From Prorocentrum cordatum (taxonomy: Eukaryota > Sar > Dinophyceae > Prorocentrales > Prorocentraceae), in assembly GCA_963575745.1 (NCBI GenBank), contig CAUYUJ010014194.1, positions 880,001 to 944,000 of the forward strand: DNA of 64,000 bases, written 5' to 3'. Below are positions 1-10,051 of this stretch, in pieces. Position 1 is the stretch's first letter; each line of letters begins with the position of its first letter. The notes under the pieces are model-generated. The model worked only from the letters and a program-made list of their open reading frames with translations, was not told the origin of the DNA and searched no databases. A program made the position numbers and the translations under genes.

Positions 1-735
1 GGGGCCCATCTTGGAGCCTTCGAAGTCTTCGGGGCCTCTTGAACCGTTTTGAAACAGGCGTCATCGGCCCTGATCGCTTTTTGGTGGCCTCCACGAGGCC
101 CCAGAAGGGGTCAAGGGCGTCTGGGGGTCCTCACCGAGCCCCGGCGTCACTGTCTGCCCCGGACCCTGCGTTCTCCCAAGTTCGAGCCGTGCGCAGACTT
201 TGAAACACCTGAAGGGTTTCACCTGCTTCTCCTCCTTCCTCCTCCTCCCTCCTCCTCCTCATCACCACTAACATTCACTGGGTGATGCGATTCGGTTACA
301 GACAGTTCCACTGAAGTAAAGTAGTGACCCACACTGGTCTTCAGCCTTTCTTCGGCAGATTTGATGCCTCATTGGGAGCCTACGTGGCCGTCTCGGGGCG
401 ATCTTAGTGGAGCAGTTGGGGCATCTTGGACGTTGTGACAAAAACAAAATGGCGAATATGTTCAACATGCACGTTTGCCGCAGGGAATGGAACGGTTTGG
501 GCTTCTTGGGGCCCTCTTGGGAGGCCTCTCGAAGCTCTCTCGGGGCGTCTTGGAGATCTCTGGAGCCGCCGGAAGGTTTCTTGAGCGGTCCTGGGGCGCC
601 TTTGGGGCGCTTTTGGATGCGCTTGGCGGCCTCACGGATAGTCTGGAAGCCATCGTGGGCGCTTTTGGAGCGCCCCAAGGGCTGTCTTGATCGACGGGGG
701 AGCGTCTTAGGAGGCTCTAGGGGGGGTGGGCCCAA
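1..735. repeat. Degenerate GGCC/TCTTGG repeat
   Basis: Low-complexity sequence built from short variants of GGCCNTCTTGG, with a CT-rich patch near 224-263. The same family recurs at 2.05-3.46, 23.5-23.9, 41.4-43.2 and 61.4-64 kb. Reading frames here give Leu/Gly/Pro/Ser-rich strings with no domain, and I regard them as non-coding. Confidence 0.7.
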
Positions 736-740
736 TATCT

Positions 741-1890
741 GTGTATCTATCTATATATATATACACACAAACACCCACACACATCCACACACACCCACAC
801 CCACACCCACACCAACACCCACACCCACACCCACACCCGCACCCACACCCACACCCAAACCCACAACCACACGGACACCCACACCCACACCCACACCCAC
901 ACCCACACCCACACCCACACCCACACCCACACCCACAACCACACCCACACCCACACCCACACCCACACGCAAACGCACACGCGCACGTACACGCACACGC
1001 ACACGCACACGCACACGCACACGCACACGCACACCCACACGCACACGCACACGCACACGCACACGCACACGCACACGCACACGCACACGCACACGCACAC
1101 GCACACGCACACGCACACGCACACGCACACGCACACGCACACGCACACGCACACGCACACGCACACGCGCACGCGCACGCGCGCGCGCACGCGCACGCGC
1201 ACGCCAACGCGCACGCGCACGCGCACGCGCACGCGCACGCGCGCGCGCACGCGCACGCGCACGCGCACGCGCACGCGCACGCGCACGCGCACGCGCACGC
1301 GCACGCGCACGCGCACGCGCACGCGCACTCGCACACGCACACGCACACGCACACGCACACGCACAGCACACGCACACGCACACGCACACGCACACGCACA
1401 CGCACACGCACACGCACACGCACACGCACACGCACACGCACACGCACACGCACACGCACACGCACACGCACACGCACTCACGCACACGCACACGCACACG
1501 CACACGCACACGCACACGCACACGCACACGCACACGCACACGCACACGCACACGCACACGCACACGCACACGCACACGCACACGCACACGCACACGCACA
1601 CGCACACGCACACGCACACGCACACGCACACGCACACGCACACGCACACGCACACGCACACGCACACGCACACGCACACGCACACGCACACGCACACGCA
1701 CACGCACACGCACACACACACGCACACGCACACGCACACGCACACGCACACGCACACGCACACGCACACGCACACGCACACGCACACGCACACGCACACG
1801 CACACGCACACGCACACGCACACGCACACACACACACACACAGACACAGACACAGACACAGACACAGACACAGACACAGACACAGACACA

Positions 1891-1925
<35 letters not shown>

Positions 1926-1965
1926 CACACACACACGCGCACACACACACACCACAAGCACTTTC
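741..1965. repeat. Hierarchical CA-rich array
   Basis: A 1.2-kb array of CA derivatives in blocks. CCCACA-type hexamers lie at about 785-965, CACACG hexamers to about 1,165, CGCGCA hexamers to about 1,328, CACACG again to about 1,828, then plain CA, CAGACA (about 1,843-1,890) and plain CA. Each block is internally homogeneous, which points to successive local expansions. All six frames are open because the repeat lacks stops; these are not genes. Confidence 0.97.
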
Positions 1966-2049
1966 GCGGAAGGCTCTCCAGAGCAACGCAAGAACATGCT
2001 GGAAAACTTCCTGTTCCGATGACGGGCGCGCTCACAGGTTCCCGGAAGC

Positions 2050-3465
2050 CTCTCTGGAAATCTGAAACCACGCCCATGTGGGAGCCCTCGTGGAGGTTTC
2101 TCTGAGCGTGGCGTTCTGGGGCCGTTTTCGAAACCGGCGGGCCTTCTTCACCGCCCTCTCGGCGTGTCCATGCTGATTTAGAGAGCTGCCTGCACCGCTC
2201 TCAGGCCATCTCGGGTGCCCCTTGGGCCAGTTTGGTGCCGCCTAAGCGGAGCGGGCGACCACGCGAAAAGCAATGAAAGACCGATGGGAAAACAATGATT
2301 TGTGCCTATCGGGGCTGTGTCGGAAAACAGTTTAAAGCCCTCTTGGGCCGTCTTGGATGCCTCGCGGGCCGCATCGGAGCGGCGGTGGGCGTGCCACGGC
2401 AGGTTTGGAGCCCTGTGGGCCTCTGCGAGCACCCCCGTGGCCTGTCCAAGCTCAGTTGAGGAGCCACCTGGACCTCTCTGGGGCGATTTTGGGCGCCTCG
2501 TGGGCCGTCCTGGCGCCCGCTTGGGGTGTCTTGGAGCCCTCCTGGGCGCCTGTTCTGCCGTCTCCGAGCGTCGGGCAGCGGAGCAGGCGACCACACGAAC
2601 ATCCTTGAAACACACACGGGACATGAGCGATGTTCGCCCCTGGAGCCTCTCTCGGGGATGAGCTCGAAGCCCTCCCGGGCTCCCTGAGCCTACATCGGAG
2701 CAATGATGGGCGTGCTGGGGCCGTTTTGGGACCCTGGGCCTCGTTTAGGGCCCTTGTAACGTGTCCGAGCTCATTTGAGCTCACTTGGGGGACCGCCTGG
2801 AGCCCAGTGGGCGATTTGGGGCGCCTCTTGGGCCGTCTTGGCGCTCTCTTCGGGTTGTCTTGGGACCTTCTTGGGCGCCTCTTGTGCCGTCTCCAGGCGT
2901 CGGGCAGCGGGGCACGCGAGCACACGAACATACTCGAGACACTCAATGGAAATCAACGATTTTCGCCCCGACGGAAATCAACGAGCAGTTTCGAAGCGAT
3001 GTGGTGCTCTCTTCACCCCTTGAGGGCCCCTTTTGGTGCCATCTGGGCCCCCTGGAGGGACCGTTTGGAGCGCGGAGGCCCGATGGGCCCCCCATCGGGG
3101 CCCTCTTGGGCCGTCTTGGGGCCCTCTGGAGCTGTCTTGGGGACCCCTTCGGCGCCTCTCGGGCAGCCGTGGACCCCGTGAAGGTCGGAAAAAAGCGAGT
3201 ACGATTCAAGAAATCATCCCCAAAAAGTATTTCAAAGGGAATGGGCGATTTTGGCCTCCTGAGGCACTCTTGGGGGGCCTTTTGGGTCTTGTCGAGGCCA
3301 TGTTGGGGCGTCTCGGAGCGCTCTTAGGTCTCTGTCAGGGCATCCTGGAGGCCTTATGGGCGGTCTGGAAGCTATCCGATGCGCTCTTGGAGCACTCTCG
3401 GGCGGTCTGGGAGCCTCTGGGGCCTCCAGAACCGCCGGGGGGGGGGCAAGAATGTACAAGGGAAG
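2050..3465 (+). repeat. GGCC/TCTTGG repeat, about 335-bp units
   Basis: Degenerate GGCC/TCTTGG DNA. A more complex linker, starting near GTCGGGCAGCGG and followed by CACACGAACAT, recurs at about 2,250 (diverged), 2,570 and 2,910, which gives units of roughly 335 bp. Reverse complements of the same linker occur at 62.34, 62.75 and 63.15 kb, so this is one family in two orientations. Confidence 0.65.
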
Positions 3466-3920
3466 GGCCATCCTGGGGCCCTGGGGCTGGGATCTCCTGT
3501 ATATATGTGTAGATAAGTCTGTAGACATGCGTAGAAACAAAACCTACATTCTACAGCTAGTACTGCGACATGTGCTGCTGCAGATGCTGTTGATGCTGCT
3601 CTGTGGATTCTTCTCATCCTATCGTGCTCCTGCTTCAAGTATCTCATCCGAGCTCTTACTCGCACTGCTCTCACAAACCCGTACTCTGACAAATCATATC
3701 CGTAACCAGGGACTCACAATCAACAGCATTGTCGTTGTCATCGTTGGCGCAGCTGCCGTTCATACTGTCGAGGGAGGCAAATGGTCGCCTGGCCGCCTGT
3801 TCCAGAAGGTGTCCAGTTCGGGTGCCTGCGGAACTCGATTCGGAACACGTCTCCAATTTGACCGCTAATCCTCGTGGGCAGGATTGAGATATTAATGTTG
3901 AGGTCGCGCGCAGAGACAGG
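3466..3920. other. Non-repetitive stretch, nothing recognised
   Basis: Ordinary-complexity sequence between the repeat block and the microsatellites. No frame gives a convincing protein, and I see no RNA gene. Confidence 0.5.
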
Positions 3921-4335
3921 GGGGAGAGAGAGCGAGAGAGAGAGAGAGAGAGAACAGCAGACATACAATATATATATATATATATATATATAGAGGAATA
4001 TACACAAACATGATAATCTATATACACATAGACTAGATGTAATGGCATATATGCAAATATAACTGAGTATATGCTCTGTTCGACAAAGACGGAGAGATAC
4101 ATAAAGAGAGAGAGAGAGAGAAAGCATATATATACTGATAGAAGGGAGACAGGGGGTATAGGAGGTGGGGGAAGAAAGGAGATAGAGGTGGGGAAAAAGA
4201 GGGAAGAGAAGGGAGGAAAGAGGAAGGCACAATTGGAAGGTAGACAGGACGGAAGAGGACACGGAGGAGGCAGGAAAGGAGCGACGGAGGGAGGAGAGGG
4301 AGGGGTCGGGGGGAGAGGAAGGAGTGAGGGAGGGA
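3921..4335. repeat. Microsatellite cluster (GA, TA, purine-rich)
   Basis: An AG run at about 3,924-3,954, a TA run at about 3,967-3,992, another GA run near 4,102-4,125, and a purine-rich strand to about 4,335. It directly abuts the first foldback copy. Confidence 0.9.
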
Positions 4336-4337
4336 TA

Positions 4338-4527
4338 TACCGCGGGTTCGTGTCGTGTCGACCCTGGCGTTGGTTCCTGACACCGCGGGGATCGTTCAAC
4401 CTTGAACGATCGGCCGTTTCCGAAACGTCAGATCGTATAACATCGCGCGATTCTGGGCCACGGGCGGCGATCAATCTTGAACGCCCGCGTTGGGGTCGCC
4501 GCCGGTCGACACTGCGCAACCTACCGC
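4338..4527. mobile_element. Foldback element family A, copy 1
   Basis: About 190 bp with terminal inverted repeats related to TACGGTAGGTTCG. Inside, a near-perfect palindrome (GATCGTTCAA arms around CC, 4,390-4,411) and a second TTCAANCTTGAACG site occur, each followed by GTCGCCGCCGGTCGAC-like sequence. It has no coding capacity, so it would be a non-autonomous MITE-like element. Other copies lie at 4,879-5,070 and 24,059-24,273. Confidence 0.65.
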
Positions 4528-4639
4528 ACAGGCCGCATAAGTGGGGTCCGAGCAGATGGGGTCGGAGGATCGCGCGGCATCGCCCATGGGTCGCCGAAGC
4601 GATGGGCGGCTTCTCGATCGCCAGGTCGTTCCGCATTGA

Positions 4640-4722
4640 CCGATGCTTGGCCACTGGCAACGTTCAACCTTGAACGCCCGTGGCCGGGTCGTCGCCGCGT
4701 CGACAGCGCACCAACGTACCGT
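4640..4722. mobile_element. Foldback family A, right-half fragment
   Basis: Contains the CGTTCAACCTTGAACG palindrome, the GTCGCCGCGTCGAC segment and a diverged CCAACGTACCGT end, matching the right half of the neighbouring copies. The left terminus is not recognisable. Confidence 0.5.
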
Positions 4723-4878
4723 CCCGTTCCCTGCTCCCCCTGGCGTGGCCTGGGCCCCACTGGCCGAATTGCCTCCACTGACGGGGGGGAAACATGCTGC
4801 TCCCTTCAGGAGTCGAGGGGCAGGTCCCCCAATGGAGTGGTGGGGTGGTGTGGCTGAGATGCCCTGGCCCAGTGGGTG

Positions 4879-5070
4879 TACGGCAGGTTCGCGTCGTGTC
4901 GACCCCGGCGTTGGTTTCTGACACCGCGGGGATCGTTCAACCTTGAACGATCGGCCGCTGCCGCAACGTCCGATCGTTCGACATCGATCGATTCTGGGTC
5001 GCCGGCGGCGTTCAACCTTGAACGCCCGCGCCGGGGTCGCCGCCGGTCGACACGACACGAACCTACCGTA
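4879..5070. mobile_element. Foldback element family A, best copy
   Basis: Starts TACGGCAGGTTCG and ends with the complementary CGAACCTACCGTA. The terminal repeats continue inward as CGTGTCGTGTCGACC. Two internal palindromes share CGTTCAACCTTGAACG (4,931-4,952 and 5,007-5,026). No target-site duplication is clear. It is short, non-coding and symmetrical, as expected of a MITE. Confidence 0.7.
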
Positions 5071-6245
5071 TAGGGATTGGATGAGCGACGCTGAGACCAC
5101 GATCGCGGAGGCCGAGCCGGAGCGCCGGCGTCTCCGCCTCGTGGGAGCGCGCTAGCCGGGCGGCGGTGGACGTCGGGCGGCTCGCCTCGCAGCGCAAGGG
5201 CCGCCGCCCCCTCCCCCCCGGGCGGGTCTCAGGGGATCGGTGGTCGAACTGGGAGGATCGAGAGGTCGTTCTTCGCTTTCTCTTGCGGGTCGACGCTCTC
5301 CGACGCCCTCCGGCGCGAATCGACGCTGAGTTGACTCCACATCGACGCTCATCGACGCCAAGTCGGAGCACTGTCATCGATTACCAGACGCTAACACACA
5401 CACGCCAGTGCACTTTAAAACGCCAGTGCGCTCCAAGGAGTGACCCCAGGCAGGTGAGACCTTTGGTGCGCGGCTTTCCGGTAAGGGGGGGTCGAGCCCG
5501 AGCGCGCAAGCTGCTGCTATCGCATCGCATTCAGCCACCTGGGGCCCCAGCGTGCCCGCGCACAAGGCCACTACTTCGACAAGTCACTCCTACGTGTAGC
5601 CGAGGATTGATGTGGTCAGCCTCAGCGTATTTTCTTCAAGTTCGGCTTCAACGGGTCACATAACGTCGCGCATGCGCCCCGCGATGAACAAAATCGAGAG
5701 CCACATAACGTCGCTGCGATCTCGAGAGGAATCGACCTGTGTTAACAAGATGCGACGCCAAGATCTCAGGGTCCACAGCCTCCCCCAGGTCCAGGAATAC
5801 CGATTCCCCAGGTGGTGGATCTGTAGAACCCCCTGCCTCGTAACAAGGGGGGGAGGAAGAGAAGCTCGCTCACCACGAGGGGAAGGCAAGGGAGAGAATG
5901 ATCCGACCCTTCCAATACCATGGGCCGTTCCTTCCGACAAGCGACGGCGGCGGGGGCGGCTGAAGCACAGGAGGAGGTCTCCTCCCACCCCGCGGGATCG
6001 CAACGCGCTTGCGCGCGGCGCGCGCGCGCGTCACGGATGCCACCCTTTTGGCGCGGAAGGACCACGGAGAGCCTCGCCAGGGCGACGCGCCCGCGCGCGC
6101 GCTGTCAGGCCCGGGGGCCGAGGCCGAGCAGGGCCGGGGGGACGCGCACGACGAGGTGAACGAACAGGTCCTGGCGGGAGACCGGAACCCACATCTCCGA
6201 CGATCTGCCATATCTAGGCGGCGAGCGAGGGGGGGGACGTGAGAA
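5071..6245. other. Mostly unrecognised stretch
   Basis: GC-rich DNA with a CGACGC-rich patch near 5,285-5,365. At about 6,110-6,200 the minus strand has a short hydrophobic, protein-like reading (LFVHLVVRVPPALLG) that could belong to the exon-like segments downstream, but it is too short to call. Confidence 0.35.
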
Positions 6246-6398
6246 GGGGCGGGCCTTCTCAGAAGTTTCGGAAGTCCCCTGGCCTTCTGAGAAGTTTTCT
6301 AAGCCTTCCCCGAAGCCAGAAACAACTTCTCAGAAGGCGCGAGGGCTTCTGAGAAGTCCCGCCGCCTTCTGAGAAGGCCTTCTCCGTCTCACTTCGCC
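6246..6398. mobile_element. AGAAG foldback family B, copy 1
   Basis: Several copies of CTTCTCAGAAG and CTTCTGAGAAG in opposing orientation, so the segment folds on itself. Related copies at 9,568, 18,284, 31,628 and 60,090 share the pattern GGGTAGGG, CTTCTTAGAAG, a central GCGCC/TTCTGAGAAGC and CCCTACCCCC. This copy is the most diverged. Confidence 0.5.
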
Positions 6399-6429
6399 CC
6401 CTCGCTCGCCGCTGAATATTCAACGGCGG

Positions 6430-6790
6430 CGTGTTCCTCGACTTCGGCCCCTGAGGGCCGTGTGTATCGGGCTCTGGGGGCCGTCAAAATGGTCCAGGGA
6501 CAGCAAATCGTCCCGTCTGCGGGCAGGCTCGCCCCGATGCCCCCTCGCGAGATCCAGGTACGCGGCGTGCAGCGCGAGCCAGTAGAGCGGCGTGTCCAGG
6601 GGCACGAGCACGCCGTGGGTCAGCACCTCCACGCCGTCGGCGAGGCGGGCCGGGACCGGCGCCAGCCCCTGGGCGAGGCGGGCGCGGCCCGCGGCGTCAA
6701 AGAGGGGCGGCATGGCCCGCTGCAGCAACCCGCCGACCGTGGCCAGCGAGCCGTCGTCCTCGGGGAGGCCCGCCAACTGCCCGCCAATGT
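6430..6790 (-). CDS. Candidate exon, function unknown
   Basis: The minus strand is open and protein-like, reading LAGLPEDDGSLATVGGLLQ, then a stretch containing GVEVLTHGVLVPLDTPLYW followed by LALHAAYLDLARGHRGE. The mix of residues is unlike the low-complexity frames nearby. A CTGCAG|GGG acceptor-like site lies just upstream on this strand near 6,828. No family was recognised. It could belong to one gene with 7,340-7,699, separated by introns. No start codon was chosen because it looks like an internal exon. Confidence 0.35.
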
Positions 6791-7007
6791 GCCGTGGGCG
6801 CTTCTCGGAGGGACCTCGGGCCCCTGCAGATGATCTTCAGAGCGCAAGTTGGAGCGTTTGAGCAGCGCCCAAAGGTACCTCAATACACACAGGCGTTTCC
6901 AGAGGGAAGGGGCGGCGGTTATTCACCAAAAGCGTCTGCGATACTCCTGCACCGACCCTGGCCAGGCCTCTCGGGCCGAAGATTGGTGCACACAGACGTC
7001 GGATGTC

Positions 7008-7070
7008 TTGATGTCTTGATTTGTCAACGCGGGGTCCCCAGAAGACCCCACCCGTTCCACAGGACAGGTC
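7008..7070. repeat. Dispersed repeat family D, fragment
   Basis: TGTCTTGATTTGTC followed by CGGGGTCCCCAGAAG. The same core recurs, with varying flanks, at 17.4, 18.5, 19.1, 25.6, 27.6, 47.6 and 58.1-58.5 kb. Confidence 0.6.
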
Positions 7071-7339
7071 AATCTTATCCTGAGCCGTTGTTTTACAATC
7101 CTGGGGCTCCGTGCAGGGGTGCAAAATGAGGAGGAACCTCTGCCTTGATTTTATGTGCTGGGTGGGCTTTCATGGGAGCATCTGTGGACCTCCGCGGCCT
7201 CATCAGAAACGTGGTTAGAACATCGAAATCGCATCGGATGGAGCCAGCCAGAATCGTTATGGAATCGGATCCATCGCATCGGAATGGGCCCTGCTGGGTG
7301 GGAAGTATTCCTCCCCCCCCTTGGACACCCCCCGAAAAC

Positions 7340-7699
7340 TCGGCACGCCGCTGCCAAGGTCCTCTAGCGGCGCCGCCGGGAGCAACAGCGCGTCATGCGG
7401 GGGGCCGTAGAAGTGGATCCGCACGGCCAGGCTCCGACACCTCCCCAGATGTGGAGCCGAACGACCTTCAACTCCTCCTTCTCATCATCAGGACTCAGGA
7501 CTGAGGACATGTGGTCCAAGATGGGTGCTGCCCTCGGTCCCGCCCCTCCTTCGCCCAGCAGCAGAGCATCGCCGAAAATGGGGACGGGGGCTTCATAAAC
7601 GTGGGCGGCGCAATAGCCGACAGGTGACTCTTCCTCGTCCTCCTCCTCCTCCTCCTCCTCCTCCTCCTCCTCCTCCTCCTCCTCCTCCTGCTCGCCCAT
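7340..7699 (-). CDS. Candidate exon with poly-Glu, function unknown
   Basis: On the minus strand an acidic run encoded by (GAG)n (about 7,631-7,690) leads into a mixed sequence containing SPVGYCAAHVYEAPVP, IFGDALLLGEGGAG, PILDHMSSVLSPDDEKEEL and VVRLHIWG. About 7,450 the protein-like reading moves to another frame (LAVRIHFYGPPHDALLLP, then PLEDLGSGVPSF). This fits either an indel or a short intron. Residue composition argues for real coding descent. No domain was recognised, and the intact product cannot be stated. Confidence 0.45.
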
Positions 7700-7910
7700 T
7701 CTGCTGGCACATGACTCACACGGATCGCGCTGGTGCTGTCCCTCGGCTCAAGCTGGAGCATCATCGATTTGCTCCAGGTTCCACTGGATATCTTTGGATT
7801 CACCTCGACGTAAATGGATTTACCTCGATGTATCTCGATCAGCCTCAACTTCCAGGGCTCGACCCCCGCAAGTCGTTTGGAGAAAAGTCATCCAGCAATC
7901 ACGACAGACG

Positions 7911-8045
7911 GGTGAGGAGCAATGAGCATCTCCTCCTCCCTCCGCCCTCCCTCCCTCTCCCTCCGCATCCCTCCCTCCCTCCCTCCGCATCCCTCCGCGT
8001 TACGCCTCCCTCCTCCTCCCTCCGTCTTCCCACCCACCCTCCTCG
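7911..8045. repeat. CTCC-rich microsatellite
   Basis: Imperfect CCTCC/CTCCCT repeat. The following 600 bp, to about 8,650, holds no gene I can support. Confidence 0.85.
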
Positions 8046-8703
8046 CCATGCAGGAAGCGGGCGATGTAGGCAAATTCAGGGCTCTCCCTCGAGGAGAAAA
8101 TCCAAAATCAATTACTCTCGTTTTGGTCTGGCTCTGCCCGCCGACAGCTCGGGGCTGTCAGACGTTTGGAACCAGAGCCCCACATCCGCCTCGCCTACCC
8201 AGCATACCGCGGCCTCCAGGCTCAAAGAACCCCCGGTTACCCCGGCGCATTCCGCCTCGATCAGCCTCACCAGGGAGGCTTCTCACACATAGCCCGCGAA
8301 ACATAATGCGTTCATGCCGAGCATGCGTGTCATCTGCAACGAGCAAGCATACCCAATTATGACGCGATGCGATGCGATGCGACCACCGTTGCCGAGAGTG
8401 TCCCAGCCTAGCTCAGACCGGGTGGGTGAGGCCGTGGCCTCGAGAATCTGGCTTGTCTGGATAAGTGTAGCATGTCGCACTGCACGGTCACACGCGACAC
8501 ACCTCAAACGACGCGCAGCAGGCACCTGGTGCGGACCCTAGTAGCGGCTGCCGGCCCTCCTCCTGAGAGACGAGAAAAGGCATGTCAAAAAAACATCAAC
8601 TGTCGGAGTGTAAGGCGCCGACGCAAGAAACTCACACAGACCTTCGAAAGTGTTCGATTAAGCAGCTTGCCATATTATTCGTCTGAGCGCATCGTCATTC
8701 CCC

Positions 8704-9010
8704 AGGGAGGGGGAGGAGGAGGAGGAGGAGGAGGAGGAGGAGGAGGAGGAGGAGGAGGAGGAGGAGGAGGAGGAGGAGGAGGAGGAGGAGGAGGAGGAGG
8801 AGGAGGAGGAGAAGGAGGAGAAGGAGGACAGGACAGGACAGGACATCCGCATGAGGGGGTCAACGCCGAAACGCCCGCAAAGGATCTGTGGTCACGGGAC
8901 CGAGGAGGAGGAGGAGGAGGAGGAGGAGGAGGAGGAGGAGGAGGAGGAGGAGAAGGAAAAGGAGGAAGAGGATGAGGAGGAGGAGGAGGAGGAAGAGGAG
9001 GAGGAAACGG
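8704..9010. repeat. Two GAG triplet arrays
   Basis: (GGA)n at about 8,704-8,830 and 8,904-9,010, separated by 70 bp with a small GGACA repeat. Frames through them give poly-Gly, poly-Glu or poly-Arg. Confidence 0.95.
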
Positions 9011-9171
9011 GAACGAGGAAAACGAGGACGATGACGATGACGAGGAGAGGCGTTTACCCGTGGACGGGCGTTGTCCTGGAACTGCCGACATGCATGAGAG
9101 GATCGTTTCAAGCGACCGCGACGCTGCGGCTGGAGGAGCAAGGATCACACGGATGGGCCCAGAAACCCTGA
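8851..9171 (+). CDS. Candidate exon with acidic run, function unknown
   Basis: One plus frame runs through the second GAG array as poly-Glu with Lys and Asp breaks, then a Thr/Arg/Met patch, then RRGVYPWTGVVLELPTCM, SFQATATLRLEEQGSHGW and a stop. The tail looks protein-like, but 45 residues is little evidence. It may be chance. Confidence 0.25.
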   Translation: MRGSTPKRPQRICGHGTEEEEEEEEEEEEEEEEEKEKEEEDEEEEEEEEEEETGTRKTRTMTMTRRGVYPWTGVVLELPTCMRGSFQATATLRLEEQGSHGWAQKP

Positions 9172-9567
9172 CATGTCTTACTTCCGCCAACGTCCGCCTG
9201 CCTTCCGCCACCCTCCGCCCGCGGAGGCGGCCTCGTCTTCCTTCCGCGGGCGTCCGCCGCCCCTCCGCCGAGGGAAAAATGGCAGCGCCTTCGATCCCCG
9301 AAGGCGAGGCCATCCCTGGATCGCCCCACGCGGAAACACGTCCACAGTTCGGGTGGTTATGGCGATGGGGCCCGCGCCCAGACGTCGTGACCCTGTGGCG
9401 CACCCCGAGGCCTCCACGCCCTCCCCAGGACCAGCCCTCCCTCCCGAGCCGTCTTTCTCGACGGCCCCGTGGCGTGGCGAGGGCTCCCCTGGAACCCAGC
9501 ATCGAAGAGCGAGACATGTACAGCCGAGCATCTGATCCAGAAACATTCGGCGGCGCGCAGAGGGGGA
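9172..9567. other. CCGCC-rich stretch, nothing recognised
   Basis: A patch of CTTCCGCC variants at about 9,180-9,275, then mixed sequence. No frame is convincing. Confidence 0.4.
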
Positions 9568-9690
9568 AGGAACAGGGGGAAGGCTTCTTAGAAACACCCC
9601 TGCTTCTCAGAAGGCTCGGGCCTTGTCTGCAAATGTACGGCTGGTGCCTTCTAAGAAGCAGCTCCTTTTAAGAAGCCTTCCCTCCTCCCC
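9568..9690. mobile_element. AGAAG foldback family B, copy 2
   Basis: Outer arms GAAGGCTTCTTAGAA and TTTTAAGAAGCCTTCCC, inner arms GCTTCTCAGAAGGC and GCCTTCTAAGAAGC, and CCCTACCCCC at the right edge. It is a compact symmetrical hairpin without coding capacity. A short CTC array follows at about 9,733-9,763. Confidence 0.6.
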
Positions 9691-10051
9691 CTACCCCCGT
9701 GTGCGCGCCGCCAAAATATAGTGTCCGCTCCTTCCTCCTCCTCCTCCTCCTCCTCCTCCTCCTCTGCGCCGCGCGCGGCGCTGTTGTTTGCGCGCCGCGG
9801 CGGCGGGCGCCCTGTGGTGCGAGCGCGGCCGTGCTCTGGGCGCCCGTCGCCCAGCGGCCACCTGCTGGCCGCAGCCGCCTCCACCCCCCGCCTGCCCTCG
9901 CAGGGAGCGTCACCTTGGGCGCGGGGGGTGGGACCTCCGCCGATGGCGGGGGGAGTGGGGCCACGGCGGCACTGCGCGGCCGCTATCCCCTGGGCGCCCC
10001 TCCATGCTCCCCAGATTGACGATGTGAGGAGGCATCGGGCTGGCCGAGGGC

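Noticed and set aside
785-965. Telomere-like CCCACA repeats
   Set aside because: Internal location and gradual passage into CACACG blocks fit a CA microsatellite, not a telomere.
407-2105. Very long open frames through the CA array
   Set aside because: They encode pure Thr/Pro, Arg/Thr, His/Ala or Cys/Val repeats and exist only because the repeat has no stops.
2306-2946. Arg/Pro-rich minus frames and Trp/Gly/Leu-rich plus frames in the GGCC repeat
   Set aside because: The same style occurs in every block of this degenerate repeat, on both strands, without conserved residues.
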